From the NCBI GenBank assembly GCA_026686845.1, contig JAIVEN010000022.1, positions 22,728,001-22,792,000 of the forward strand: a DNA stretch of 64,000 bases, written 5' to 3'. This document shows, in pieces, positions 36,147 to 49,396 of this stretch. Each line of letters starts with the position of its first letter. Positions within the stretch are counted from its first letter, which is position 1. The position numbers and the translations under genes are program-made. The notes below the pieces were generated by a model that saw nothing but the letters and a program-made list of their open reading frames with translations, was not told the origin of the DNA and did no database searches. Origin of the DNA: Adenanthera pavonina (taxonomy: Eukaryota > Streptophyta > Magnoliopsida > Fabales > Fabaceae).

Positions 36147-39100
36147 CATTCCGAGATAAAAATAAGGAAAACTTAATCAATTTGTAATTTGGCTCTTGAA
36201 TTTCAAATTTGGATAAGCTACTCCTTGAACTTTAATATCATTAGTAAGATAGTCCCTAACTTTCATAACATGAGTAATTTATTCTCTACCATGCACAATT
36301 GGCATGACAACATCCAATAATAGTTGACATGGCTAATGAAGGGAACACATTATGGAGAATGAATTGGTGTTGTCTATTAGTTCAATTGGAATGCCAAAAA
36401 GGGGAGTCAATTTGGTGTTTGGAAATTTTCTACATAAAAAGAAAACCAATGAAACAGTACAAGAATGCAAAAACATAGCCAAGTTGTACAAATGAAAATA
36501 GCAAAGGTAGAGATAATTAAACACAACAGTTTATCCTAATTCAGCCTTTCGATTTGGTCTACATCTAGTCCTCAAGTTACCACTTGAGATTTTTCCACTA
36601 TCTCTGCAAGATTAAATCAGGTTCTTGCAAGACCATAGTATACAATCTAACTCTCACTAAAGTTGGAAAATCTCTTCACACTCCCTTACAATGAGTGTAT
36701 ATAACGAATCTCTTAGTATTTACCCACACCAAGATTTCTACCTACAAGAAGAGATAAATATATCTCAAGGAAATCTCTCTCAAAGAGTTTACATGAAATA
36801 ATGAAGCTCACTTTCTTACTCTAGAAAGGGGTAGGTATGACTTTAATGAGAATAAAAGTGAATCATTGATGATTTGGCAGCTATTTGTCTCAATAATACT
36901 TAATGCTCTTATCAACCATCTTAAATGAGGTATAATGTAAACTTGTTGTATTTAATATGTTGTCAAAGGTTAGTCAACAAAGCAAATAGGTTAGCCCACA
37001 AACCTCAACTAGCCATTAGACGTATCTCATAATATTGGACCTAGTTTGTCAACAAAGCCCAAGGGGTTAGTCAACAATCGAGCTTCTCATAACGTTGGAG
37101 TGACAACTGTTCAACTAGGATTTCATGAAAACATCCCAGGTTAGTCACAAAGCTTGCATGACTTAGGTTGCCTGGAAACTTTTCTTTGTAGGATAGAAGA
37201 CAAACCTGACTGGGATGTTACAACTTTATCCATAAAGCTTCAAGACATAACACTTAGTTTTCTAGAAAACAAGGTTAGTCAACAAAACTATCAACTCAAA
37301 AAATATATGGCTCTTGAGTTAGTCAAGTTAGTAGATCAACCTTATAGATTAGTTGACTATCTTGCCTTGACAAAGAGCTACCATTTTCTGAAACATAACT
37401 CTTTCTTCTAACCTATCACCCTTTTGTCCACAAAACTCTTTCACATAGACAAGAACTTCAATGAATACAGGAGGTTAGTCGACAAATCTAAAGCCAATAT
37501 GCTCAACTTTGATAAAAAAAATCCACTTTGAAAACATTGAACAAGCCACTCAAACATATCAGAAACTTATCTAAGAATAGTCGTAAGTAGATTTAAGTAA
37601 GTTTGAAACATTATCTACCAATTTATTATATCAAACATCAAAATTACAACAAAATAAAGATGATCTTCATGATAGGGTTCTTTTCTTCACTTGGTCAACA
37701 AGCTTTTCTTCTCATAAAATTTCTTGGATATGATCTTTGTACTCCAGGTGTTTTGTAATTCATTAAAATCTTTATTTATCTAACATTGACTAAACTGAAA
37801 GATTTGCAAAAATATGCAATGTTGGAGGACATATGACAGTTAATGGTTGCATTTTTGTTTTTGTAGCTCATTTAATCAAATCAGTGCTAATTTATTCTCC
37901 TCATGGCATGAACTAACAAAGGGAACACCCTATGTTAGTCACGTCAAATATATATATATTTTTGGGTTACATTTAGAGGGTTAGAACTCATGATCATTAT
38001 TCAGACCCCACCTTAATATTGCCGTGATTTGCTATGAAATGTATTATATATATTGGTATATTGATGACTATTAACTCTTTTTTAAAAGAATTACATATTA
38101 TAATTTTGTAAGAAGTTTAATATGAAAAATTTTGTCACACTTAATGTAGTGCTTTGTACAATGGTAAGGAGGGAAGGAAAGAGATTTTAATGGAGAGAAA
38201 GTGAGAATTTTAATGTTTCTTTGTTTAGTTTGATTGGGATTTGAAAAGGGGGAGAAGACAGATCTTAATGTTTTTCTATTTTATTTGCAAGGAAAGTAGA
38301 GAGATAATAACAAAAACAACAACAATAATAATAATAATTGATGAAGCCTTAATAAACATGAGGTAGAAGGCTTTATCAACATTTCTTCAAAGAAGCACTA
38401 ATGATTGTTTACGTTTATCAACACTTCTTCATAAAAGCACTAACTATGTAATAGATGAACCTCCTAGGTAGGGACCTAGACAATTCATAATAACACAAAA
38501 TAACATAATAAGCAAAAGTAAGATAATCAAGAAAACAAAAGTGGCCAAAGAAATGGACCCTCTAGAGAATAAATCTCCAACAACCTCAATTAAAAGAGAT
38601 GTCACAAGTGGTGGTCAACCTCTTGATAAGTCTTTTTCATATTTTAAGAAGAACACGAAGAACTCTTACAAAAACTCACTAGAGAAGATGAGTAAAACTC
38701 AACAAAACTTTTACTCATTCTGATATGAAGAAAATGTTTACAATGAGAACCCTTGAATAAACAAAGGAAAAGCTAACATAATAAGCCTAGAAAACCTAAA
38801 TTCTTTAGGCTCAAGCTAATGAGATTATGAGACTTTAGACTCAAGTAATACTCCTAATAAATCTAAGAAACTAATTAATAAAATAGAAATCTTAAAAGAA
38901 ATGACAAAAAATTACAAAAATTAGAAAATCAAGTGCTAAGCCCATATAACTATGCCAACACATCACATATTTGATACATACTTACTTACAAAAAGACTTT
39001 ATTTAATAAGAACTAATGATAATCATGCCTAAATACTAAAAATATCTTAAGCATATGACTTTTTTATTGAAGCACATGATCAAGGTCTTAATTCCTTAAG

Positions 39101-39156
39101 CATATCACTTTTAATGAAGCACATGACTTATTAAGTTAATTATTCTATCTTTGCTC
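36147..39156. other. Gene-free region
   Basis: No gene is supported. Around 36950-37560 variants of 'ggttagtc(g/a)acaaa' recur, giving an 85-codon frame at 37154-37411 that has no family features. This resembles the interior of an LTR. 38280-38340 contains short CAA/AAT microsatellites. Confidence 0.45.
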
Positions 39157-39165
39157 TATGTGGGA

Positions 39166-41514
39166 TATAACACCTTACTTTCAAACTCATTTTCCTATGT
39201 ATTATATCTTATTTAATATCCAAATATACTATTTTAGAAGCTTGAACCATCATAGGGACAAAAATATAAAAATAAAAATTTTCAAACTTACTGTTTATTT
39301 GGTCACCTAGTTTTTTGGATGAATTTTGGAAATTCATAACTAATTTTAGAAAAATTGTATGAATGTGATTCAAATCTTTAAAAATAGAAAAAAAAAAAAG
39401 AATTATATACATAGGAAAAATATAGAACTAAACTTTCAACATGCCAATTGATACAGTATTTAGCCCAAATTTTACTATTTAAATGGTCAAAACATTTTTT
39501 TCAGGTTTTCTAACTCAAATTAAAAAATTCATAACTCTTAGAGCTTATCCAAATTAAGTGATCTTTAACATTCTAGAAAGCACTACTTATCTACTTTCTG
39601 AGCATATATAACATTCATATAATATGCTTCATTTCAAATAAAGAACCTCTATTTTAATCTTAACTAGTCAAATTGGACAATTTTATCTACTAATTTTCAA
39701 AACTAATTGCACAAAATATTCACATGATCCAAAAGTGTCCATTTCATGTTCCTAACATCATAAGATACTTAGAGGAACATAACCAAACAAAAGCATAGCC
39801 TCATAAATTCACATATGATTTTATACAAAATGACAAAGAGACAAGTGACAATAGCAATTAAAAATCTAATCATCGTCAATCTACTCCATGCTCTTTGTCT
39901 TCCTTGAAGTCTTGCCTTCACTTGGACCTATCATGTGGATGCTTGGGATGATGAGATTATGAAAATCTCAATAGCAAGTTCATTCCATGCATTTATACAA
40001 TTCGTATGCCATAAAGTCTCATATAAAATCACAAACTATTATATTGTCAAATAAAAATTTTGGCAGAATTTTTCCTTAAAAAATAGACATCTTGAGATTA
40101 AAACCATTTCATAAAATAGCCAATTCCAATCATAAAACATCACAACAACAATATGGCAATTAAAGATTATCATAGAAACACAATACAATAACATAAAGTA
40201 AGAAAAGAACTTTGCTACCTTTGTGATTTCCTTTGGTTTTTCCTCTTGGATTCAACCTTCCCATTTGCTTCCTTAAGCCTCTTCAATCCCTAATACATTA
40301 CTAAACACTAGCTAAATCATATATTTCTTAGGGTTATTTCATAAAGTGTCCTTTGAACCCTAAAATATTATATAGTTTATCTTTAACCTTTTCTTGATTC
40401 CAATACTTGTCTTAAGGTAAAATCATTATTAGGAATCCATTTTTGGTATTAGATTTAAGAAATTCCCACTCCTTCCTACCCCTATATACTCACTTCAACT
40501 TGTTTCTTTCGCAATTTCTCATGCTTTCTCTTCATTTTTATGCATAAAAACACTTCCCTCTTTACAACCACATGTTGGCCAAAAATCAAGGTTCAAGAAA
40601 AGAAGAAAAAAACTCCAAGATACTAACTTAAATTACCTGAACATTAAGCTAGGAATCTCAAAGGATCAAAGAAAAAAACTTACCTCTTGAAACTTGATTC
40701 TTTTCTTCTTTCTTCCTCTCTTCCTTTCTCATGTTCTCTCCTCATCTGTTTCTCTTCTCTTTCTTTATGCCCAAGGTCAGTCAAGAGGAGGGAGATATAA
40801 AGAAAGCAAAAATCTATCACAGCTTGCCAAATGTAATTCTTGAAAGTTCAAGAGAAATCAAGAAATAATACAATATCACATTTCCCTCACATGCTTCAAT
40901 TTTAATGCCATGCCATATAGAGTAAATATCCAAAATACTGTATATTTTTCTCAGTCCAGATATATCCTGTACTAGTTTACTTTATGCCTGGATAAATAAA
41001 GTTATTTTTATAGTATTTTGTTACTATAAAGATACAGGATAAAATTATATTTGAATTTTCTTTTAATTTAATATCCTATCCCAAATAGTATAAATGTGGG
41101 GCCTACATACTTTTCTTTTTACTTTTTATTTATTCATGGAGCCCACAGTATTTTTTGTCTTTTTATGCAAAATTGTACTGTGTTCTGCAGTCAATACTAA
41201 ATTAATCCCTTTGAACTCAATACACTATTCCATTTGATCCAGCATGTCATAAGGTCCATTTTGACATAAATGTTGTAAAAATACAAAATTGCCCCTGTGT
41301 GGGACCAAATTGTAAATAACTTTTCTTTAGGGACCTATTCGCAAATATTTTTAGGGACCAAGCTTTTCTTGCAGGAATCAAGATGGAAAACTGTTCTTTT
41401 TAAGGTCCTATCATATAATTTGTCATTTTACTCTTTTTTCCATCAATTTCTGTATCTCAAATTTTATTACATTTCTATGTATCTTATGCTATTCATAATA
41501 TTAGAGATATTATG
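39166..41514 (-). mobile_element. Non-coding family, copy F
   Basis: On the minus strand it starts CATAATATCTCTAATATT, aligned with the start of copy B (TGTAAGATTCTTAATTTT), and ends GTAAGGTGTTATA. TGGGA flanks both sides, and the identical stretch is TATGTGGGA (39157-39165 and 41511-41519), a perfect 9-mer. About 2.35 kb, collinear with copies A and C, no coding region. Confidence 0.72.
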
Positions 41515-41519
41515 TGGGA

Positions 41520-41955
41520 CTTCATCTATTGGTGCTTGTGCTTTCAAACATGATCATCTTCATTAGTGCCCTTGAGGATGCCTCTTATAGATCTTCAAGG
41601 CTTCAAAGTATGCCATCTCTTCATGCCATAGTAGAGGAATCCATGAATCTTCAAGCTCTTCAGGTAGAGTTCTCTTTGCCAAGGTAAAAGGCCCTTTCAT
41701 TGATGTTTTCTATGCCAAATTGTTCCACCTTGATTACATTGGTTTGTATCACTAGGTTTCATAGTAAAGCATTTGCGCTAATAAAAGACAGGATTTATTA
41801 GCTCCTCTTAAGAGAAATGCTGATAAACCTATTTATTTTTTAGAAAAAGCCTTTATTTTTTAAATCTTTCCAACACTTAGAATCAATCAATCACGGCATT
41901 ATAATCTTGCTATCCAACATCTATAATCTCTCCCCCATTTCCCTTCACATAGGTA
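41520..41955. other. Gene-free spacer
   Basis: Nothing recognisable was found apart from AT-rich sequence. Confidence 0.45.
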
Positions 41956-44539
41956 TACTACTAGAAAAATGTCAATTAGTAAGGAAATTTAGCAAAGGAC
42001 AAATAATTCCTCACTAAAAGTCCTAATTAGAAAGGAATAATAATGTAGATCACTAAAATTAAATTTAGTGAGGAAAATTAGCAAGGCATCTTCTATTCCT
42101 TGCTAAAATGAAATAATGAGTGAGGATTTTAACAAGGTGATTTTTATTCCTCGCTAAATAGAGGTAATTAGTGAGAAAATATAATGTGCCTCATAAAATT
42201 ATATAGTTTTAGCAAGGAAATAGTTCAGTAAGGGGTCTACTCCTTGCTAATTCATTCTAAATAAAATGTGAGAGTTTTTTTTTCTTTCTAATGCATATAT
42301 TTTTTAAAGACTTTTGGGTATTTCCTACAACCCATGAAAAATAAAATTTTCTTACATCCTTCCTGCTTACCTTACCCTAACCTATTTGCCGGAACTCCTC
42401 ATTTTCTGCATCTTTTTGACCTAAATCTCCAACTTGTCTCTTCCTTTCGCAAATTGCCCATACATTAATGCACACATAAAGAGAAACAAATGCCAACATC
42501 ACCAGAGATAATGACTAGTGAGGCTTATGCAAAGGGAACTAATCCCAACACCACCAAAGCCACTAGATCTCATAATCCAAAACTTATGATGCTACAAATG
42601 ATCTGGTGAGTTTGAAGGAAGTACTGAGGAGAAGGAGAGATAGATGTAGAAAGAGTGAAAAATTGATTAGAGAAGGGAGGAGGAGATCTCAATGAGAAGT
42701 ATTTCATCTTCTAATCATTGAGTCATTAAAAGTTATATGCTTCACTATAGACTCTTTCTAGTTTATAAATTGTTGGTTGTGGGTTATTTTCTAAAATAAC
42801 CCATAAGACTGTACTTCACTGTTTGTTCACACAATTATGAAATTAGCAGATAGAACGAGATGTTATTTTCTGAAATTATTGCACATTTAACTAGGTTTAT
42901 GCTCTTGTTCTGGAACTTTGCTCTTATTCCCCAATATATTATGTACTAACAAGTGGAAAAAAAGCTTTGCTTATCTTTAGGTTGATATGGTGATTTTATT
43001 TGTGGGACCAAAGTTCTTTCTTTTATTTTTCACTTTCATTTAGAACCATAAAAGAATAAAGAAAAAATGAGAGATTCTTTCTTAGTAGACACATTATTTT
43101 TGGAAAGGTTGAATTAAAGAAAAATGGGTTCCACTGATAAACATGCCTTTAGGCTAATGTACGTACTAGATTATTATTCTACATCTTTGTTTACTTTATG
43201 ACTCCCTTATGGATATTTGTTTTATTATTGTTGGCATGTTGGTCTTTCGATACTGAATTTTTATTTGCTTATCATTCTTAAAAGAAAGATAAAACATGAT
43301 TTGCATAAGATCTAAGAGTCTTGTTTTGTGAAGTATGACTATGTCATTCTTTATTAGTTATTCACCCTTTTTCTCTACTGTAATTTCTAACCTTTCTTTT
43401 TATAATTTAAATAACATGAAAGTTGATACAATTTAGATTACAGTAGACTGGATTTGCAACCTCTGGTATTATTTAAAATCTATTCCTAAGTTGATTAACT
43501 GCAATGATGTTTGGTTGAAGATGTGCTTGGAAACCATGGAGACTTGAGGCAAGGAAATGTAAGAGAAAAAAACATGAAAATTCCTATGCTGAAGTGCCTA
43601 TCGGAAATTTGTTATAAAACCAAATACAAACAGTCGATAAAAAAAGAGGAAAGAATGGGATTCAAAGGAAACTACATAGGTTTCATTTCTTTGAACCAAG
43701 GAGCTCAAATCTTGCATTTCCATGCCTCTAATCTCCAATGTAACACCATGCCCTTGCTCTACTTGCCATTTTCTTCCATTTCAACTAATCGGAATTGGGA
43801 TTCAAGTGGGTATTTGAAACCCTAGCTTATTGTAAGAATTTCTTTGGATTATAAGGTTATAATCTAACTTGAGGAAGTATTTAAAGCTTGGAAATACTTC
43901 TTGTTTTTTGATTTGTTTGGAAAATTTGGCTTTATGGACAAACCCTAGGATGTGAAATGGAGATTGTGATTTTGATAGAATTAATTGATGATTTTGCTTG
44001 TGTAGCATTTTGATATGCATGCCTAAGAATTTGCAAGCAAAATTTGGTTGAGTTTGGAGTCGATCGATTTAAGTTATCATATCTAACTCAAAAGTCTATC
44101 TTATTTTGGGGCATAATTAGGGACAAATTAAATTAGTAAATCCTTTTTTGCATACAAGAGGATCAGTCCCCTCCCATGAACATGTTGCTAAATTGGTAAA
44201 TTTTAAGCTATTAAGTTATATAACTTCAATCTTATTTGTATCATTAATGTCTTGATGCTACATTTATATCAATGATTATTATTTTTGTAGGAAAAGGAGA
44301 TTGGAAAGAGACCTATGGCATCCCAGTTATATTTGGCAACACAACAAAAGAAAAAAAGAAGATATGCAATATGTTGATTGTAACAAACTACTCCCAAAGA
44401 CCCCGAAACAACTCTGACAACATCAGAAACACATAAAAGAATGAAAACAGAGCTAAGCCATAGCAAACTACATTGTAACCATGGCAGGGTAGAGGCAATA
44501 GCACTTAGCACCATGGCCAAACCTCTGATGCCATGGCAC

Positions 44540-46918
44540 CAGTATCAAAACATGTATCAACAAAATTGCTAATTTTTTAGGCAAACTTTTTATTGACCTG
44601 ATTCCAACCCCTACAGGTCAATCTTGTCTCAATCTAACTATAAACACTAGTTTCACCTCAATCCATTTTCGTGTGAAGATTTTAGATGGCCGTGACCGAT
44701 TTGGTCACTTTTTGACCAAAACACACAACCTACAGGCCCTAATTGCCAACTAAAGTAGTTTGGCACCTAAGGACCATTCATATAAGTCCTATTTGACTCA
44801 ACCAACTTGTCCAAGGAGATTTCACTCAAGAGAAACCACTCCTCCAAGATTTGACCCCCTTAAACTCCAATTCCACACAATATACATGCCCAAAACACAC
44901 ATACAAGGCCCAAAATCCCCTTTGGGCTCACACATATGGACAACTAAACTTAAAATCCATATTCACTCATGCATCATAACACATTGACCTATACTGAGGT
45001 CTAGATCATTCCACATTCCAGAATCGCGACATTTATCAGAATCCTGCCATATCCATAACATTCATCATCACTTTACCAAACATACATAACCACATACATT
45101 TTTATACTCCTAGGATCTAAGACACAAGCAGAATATGCACCACTACAATACTTGGCACAATTCATTACATAAACATAACATAAAACTACCAGTTAACTTG
45201 GATATTCCCGATAACAAAGAAGGCTATGATTCATTGGTCTTCTCTGGACTAGTACCAGAGTCTTCACCTGAAATGTTAGCCACAGAGAGTGAGAGATAGC
45301 ATCTCGGTAACTAGGAAGCACACATAATACACAACAGACAATATATGTATAACAGGTATATCTATAATGTATGCTTATGATGCAGTGCAATGTAATGTGA
45401 TGATATGCATGATCTCCCTCATACACGGCTAGAACCATGGAGGTTATCATCACAAGACATTTCCAATAGGTGATTCCCTTCCAACAACCAGTAAAGGCTG
45501 ATTTTGGGACATAACCAAGCTCACCTCACACTAATGTAACCCAACCAAAGCTCACGCTAGTACTTGGACCATGGTTCTCCTTCCCTGGACCACTCAAATT
45601 AATGGTGATTTAGGGAAGGTATAGTCCACTACCACCTAGCTCTCCAGGCCATAGGAGAGGATTTAGTAGTAAGAATCTTTCATCATGTCATCATATCATT
45701 TATCATCTCATTATCACTTCCCGATCCATCATACCTCACAATGCCCATGTGGTGATGATATTCATGCCATGTCACTATGCAATCATCATCATTATCATGC
45801 TAGCATGCTATCATGTGAGAACGCATATAAACATACATGTACACACACACACAGAGATATATATATATATATCATATCCTCATCCGTCAAATATGAACAT
45901 CAAGAAAGAAAGGCCTACATACCTCTTCTAGCCATGCACATACCATGATATAAAAAAGGAACCACACACACACACAACAATATCGTGGTATGAAAAGGTC
46001 ATGCATATATATGTGTGTATATATCAACCTAATATTCACATACCACACACACCCGGTGACCTCGAATTACCTACACCACGTACACAGGGGAATTCGGCAA
46101 GCCTCTGAAGCACTAATCACAAACCATACACTTCCAAATAGCCAAACAACCACTACAACATCATAATACCTTTAATTAACATAATGCTCATAACAACCAA
46201 AATCCACAATTTAGCCATTCAAGCTTAACCTATAGTTCCAACAACATAATTACACATTAATGAGTTCCAATTAACCATCCACATCATAATCATTCTCATA
46301 CATCTCAGATTCCTAATTTCCTCAACCATTTTCAACCTAGGGTTATACCAAATCATACATAATCCTTCTTAAACTCATACACAAACTTTCCTAACACTAC
46401 ATAACACCTCATTGATCCCTTAACAACTATTTTAATCGGTGCAATTTGACCAAATCAAGATTCCCATTCATATACCCAAAAATCGAAGAGAAAGAGGAAA
46501 TAGGAGAGGAAGGATCACATACCAACTTGTAATCATGCTCCTAGAATCCAAAAATTGCCTCCCCAGATCGGATTTCTTCTTACCCTAGTAGAGGTCCTCT
46601 GTTCTCCCTTGGTTTCTTCTCCTTTCATCAACTGAAATGGCTTCTAATTTATAGAAATTCGGTGTCTAGCACTGAGGTGAATGATAAGCTAGCCGCAGGG
46701 CGAGACCTTACTACCCGAAAATATTAATCAATCTCTATCTTGCTTGCAGTGGCACCCTTATTTCAGGCCGCGACATGGGAGCTTATATTTCAATTTTTCT
46801 TAACTTCTCTCATTTCATCCCTCCTCCAGTCCTAGTTCCTTCGATGCTGCACAAACAACAAGTATACTTCCCATTAGCTTGAGGCTAGGTCCAGGATAAT
46901 ATGTTGAGAGTTGTTACA
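44540..46918 (-). repeat. LTR-like block with CA/TA microsatellites, left edge uncertain
   Basis: On the minus strand it begins TGTAACAACTCTCAACATAT (46918), a usual start of plant gypsy-type LTRs, and is clearly different from its surroundings: richer in C on the plus strand, with microsatellites (AC)n/(AT)n at 45838-45872 and 45964-45977. The other end could not be fixed. No gag-pol. Confidence 0.45.
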
Positions 46919-47279
46919 TTAATGACAAATTCAAAGATAAATATGTAAGTTTAGATACTAAAAATGAAGCACTACCTCAATTATGTTTTGTTTACTTGCA
47001 AATTAATTTGAACTTTATAGGTAAACCACAAAAGAAATATTCAAATGCTTGTAGTTGGAACTTTTAGATAGATGGTTAAGGAGGGACAACCATATGTGGA
47101 AGGTGAGTAATAAAGAGATGCTGATGATGTTGTGGAGCTTGAAAATGAAGGTGCAGAAAAATAATTAGCTGAACAATTTAATGTAGATGATGAGGACTTC
47201 ATTTAAACTGAAGCATCTATCCCTTTAGAATAGGTGGCTCAAGCATGGTTGAAGGCAATATAATTATGCTAGAAATGAT

Positions 47280-48336
47280 TTTCTTTGGCAATTATTTTTG
47301 TGTTCTTTTGTGGTTCTAAACCACAAAGGATTTTAGCATCGAGGAAATTTCATTCACGGTTGATAATTACAAACAAAAATGCAATTTCCCCTTGTGGTTG
47401 GAAGTCATTCTTTCAAAAAATAATACCCTTCATTGGCAATTGTTACGTAGAATTACCAACAAAGGGAATAGTTTTATTAAAGAAATAGTTAGAATTCCAT
47501 TTCTCTAGCTCCATCAAAAGCACTCTCATGGCCATAATATTGTCATTCTAGTTTCACATAAAACATATAAAAATTGAAATTGAAAGAAAAATTCAAAGGA
47601 AAATTTTGTAGTTGTTCATACCACATCCAGAAATCTTCCCTCACTTTCTTTTTAGCATTTCTTCAAACACCTTGAGCTCCTATAGCCCAACTTCAATAAG
47701 TCGATTTGATTTCCCTTGGTGACACATTCTGGCTGACATTCAGCACCTCATAGAGGCTCACAGGCTGTTGAGATCGAATCATTGTAGATTTGGTCTCAGT
47801 CTTGAGAGACTAGATCGAAGCCTTACATTAATGCAGGAGAACCCTGGTAAAGGAAGAGGGAAGCGATCAAAGGAAGAGAAGGAACAGAGTAGACTAATGG
47901 CAAAGATTCAATGTTCCAATCATTGAGGAATGAATAAGGGAATAAGAAGATATTGAAGGGGAATAATGGATTAATGCTAAGAAAGACTGCTCTTTTTGAA
48001 AGGGAAATGTGTTTGGTGAGTTGAGGGAAAGACTGGAGTGAGAGGGATATGAGAATGAAAGAAAGGGAAAAGTAAGGGAAAGGTATAGGAGTAATAATTT
48101 CCATTGATTTTCTTTTTATCAACAGTTAAGAATGGTAATCCGTGTGGTATATTTCTTATAAAATAAAATATTAAAGAACTTTCCTTTGTGGTTATTTAAA
48201 TAACCGCAAAGGAAAGTTGCTTTCCTTTAATAGCCACAAATGACGCATTGCCTACTTTTCCGCTTCATTTTTCATAGTATTTGCTTGTATAACTGATAAA
48301 TTTTATGTGCCAAGGAAAGTCATTTTTGGCATAGTG
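47280..48336. mobile_element. Right end of a second, inner CACTA element
   Basis: Ends with ATTTTTGGCATAGTG at 48336, a CACTA-type terminus. Just inside, the units 'aaccRcaaaggaaag' and 'ctttcctttgYggtt' repeat in both orientations (48180-48235), and another 'ctaaaccacaaagga' occurs at 47326. These subterminal repeats differ from those of the outer element, so it is a different family. Its left end was not found. Confidence 0.5.
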
Positions 48337-49396
48337 AATTGATGGAATGAAGAAGACTAATGGAGTTTATGAACTTGAATTGCATGCTGTTGTGGTATGT
48401 GGCAACGATGGCAAGTTAATATTTAACATTAATATTGCTCAAATTACTACTTCTCCTCCTCGTCCTACACCAAATGTAGATGATTCTATTTAGACCTACA
48501 TTTGAAGAAGCTATCAGCCATGCACAATGGAGGAAAGGACATAACATGCAATAGAGGAAAGGATAGGACTTGTATAGCGGAGGAAAATATATCAAACATG
48601 AAACTTTCTATACAACATGATATATTTGGGGTAATTCAAGCTTTGGGTGAGAGGATCTCAACTCCACAATGACATGTTAATAGCTCACATTCCTCTAGGC
48701 ACCTAGATTTAAATGATTATAGGAAGTAACTTGATGTTTCATACTCTTAGCTACTCTTTATTTTGTATTCATGGATCAATGCTATGAATTTTATGATTAT
48801 AACTAATTAATGGAATATTAAACCACTTTTGCCAGATTTGTGTGATTATAGATAGTGATTTGACATTTGAATTGTTGATTTGATTGTGTGACCGTACAGG
48901 AATAACTTTTGAACTAAAATGTTGAATTTTGTTATTTAGTAAGGGATTTATTGAATTCAATTGAAAATTTGGCAACGGATAAGCAAGGAATTTTATAAAA
49001 TTTGATTGAAAATCAGCAAGGGATATAAAAACCTTACTAAAATAGTGAGGAATATAAACCTCACTAAAATAGTGAGGAAACAAGGGAAGCTTTAATGCAT
49101 TAGCAAAGAGATGATGAAGGTGGATCCCTCACTAAATTTAGTAATCGAGGACAATAATATGTCACTAATTCCTTACTAATGGGATTGATTTCGTGGTAGT
49201 ATTAGCTAGGGAATGGTAAGAGATACGTCCCTCACTAAATTTAGAAAAGAATTAAGTCTCTCACTAATTTAGCAAGAAAATAACTTGTTCCTCGCGAAAA
49301 TTTTAGCAACCCACATTTTATCCCTCACTTTTTTTGATTTAGTGAAAAAAAAAAGGGCCATATAGTGAGGGATTTGTTGGTTGTTTCCTAATAGTG

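Larger units (their letters stand above)
41956..49396. mobile_element. CACTA-type transposon, ~7.4 kb, with nested insertions
   Basis: The left end TACTACTAGAAAAATG (first C replaced by T) and the right end TTTCCTAATAGTG are inverted CACTA-like termini flanked by GTA and GCA. About 300 bases inside each end are packed with TTAGYRAGGAA / TTCCTYRCTAA repeats in both orientations (41977-42250 and 49015-49375), the subterminal repeats of CACTA elements. The middle holds an LTR-like block (44540-46918) and the right end of a second CACTA element (to 48336). No intact transposase is visible; some frames around 43511-44330 and 48360-48600 could be decayed transposon genes, but nothing specific is recognised. 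Confidence 0.7.

Noticed and set aside
37154..37411. 85-codon frame
   Set aside because: Built on recurring 'ttagtcaacaaa'-type repeat units in a non-coding LTR-like stretch.
43511..43825. 104-codon plus-strand frame inside the CACTA element
   Set aside because: No signature residues and no supporting homology that I recognise; AT-rich chance frame or decayed transposon gene.
45838..45980. CA/TA runs as a possible CRISPR-like or structured array
   Set aside because: Simple microsatellites with no spacers; plant nuclear DNA.
44261..46927. 8-bp repeat CATTAATG on both sides as a target duplication for the LTR-like block
   Set aside because: Adjacent sequence gives no inverted termini at both points, and LTR elements do not make 8-bp duplications; probably chance.
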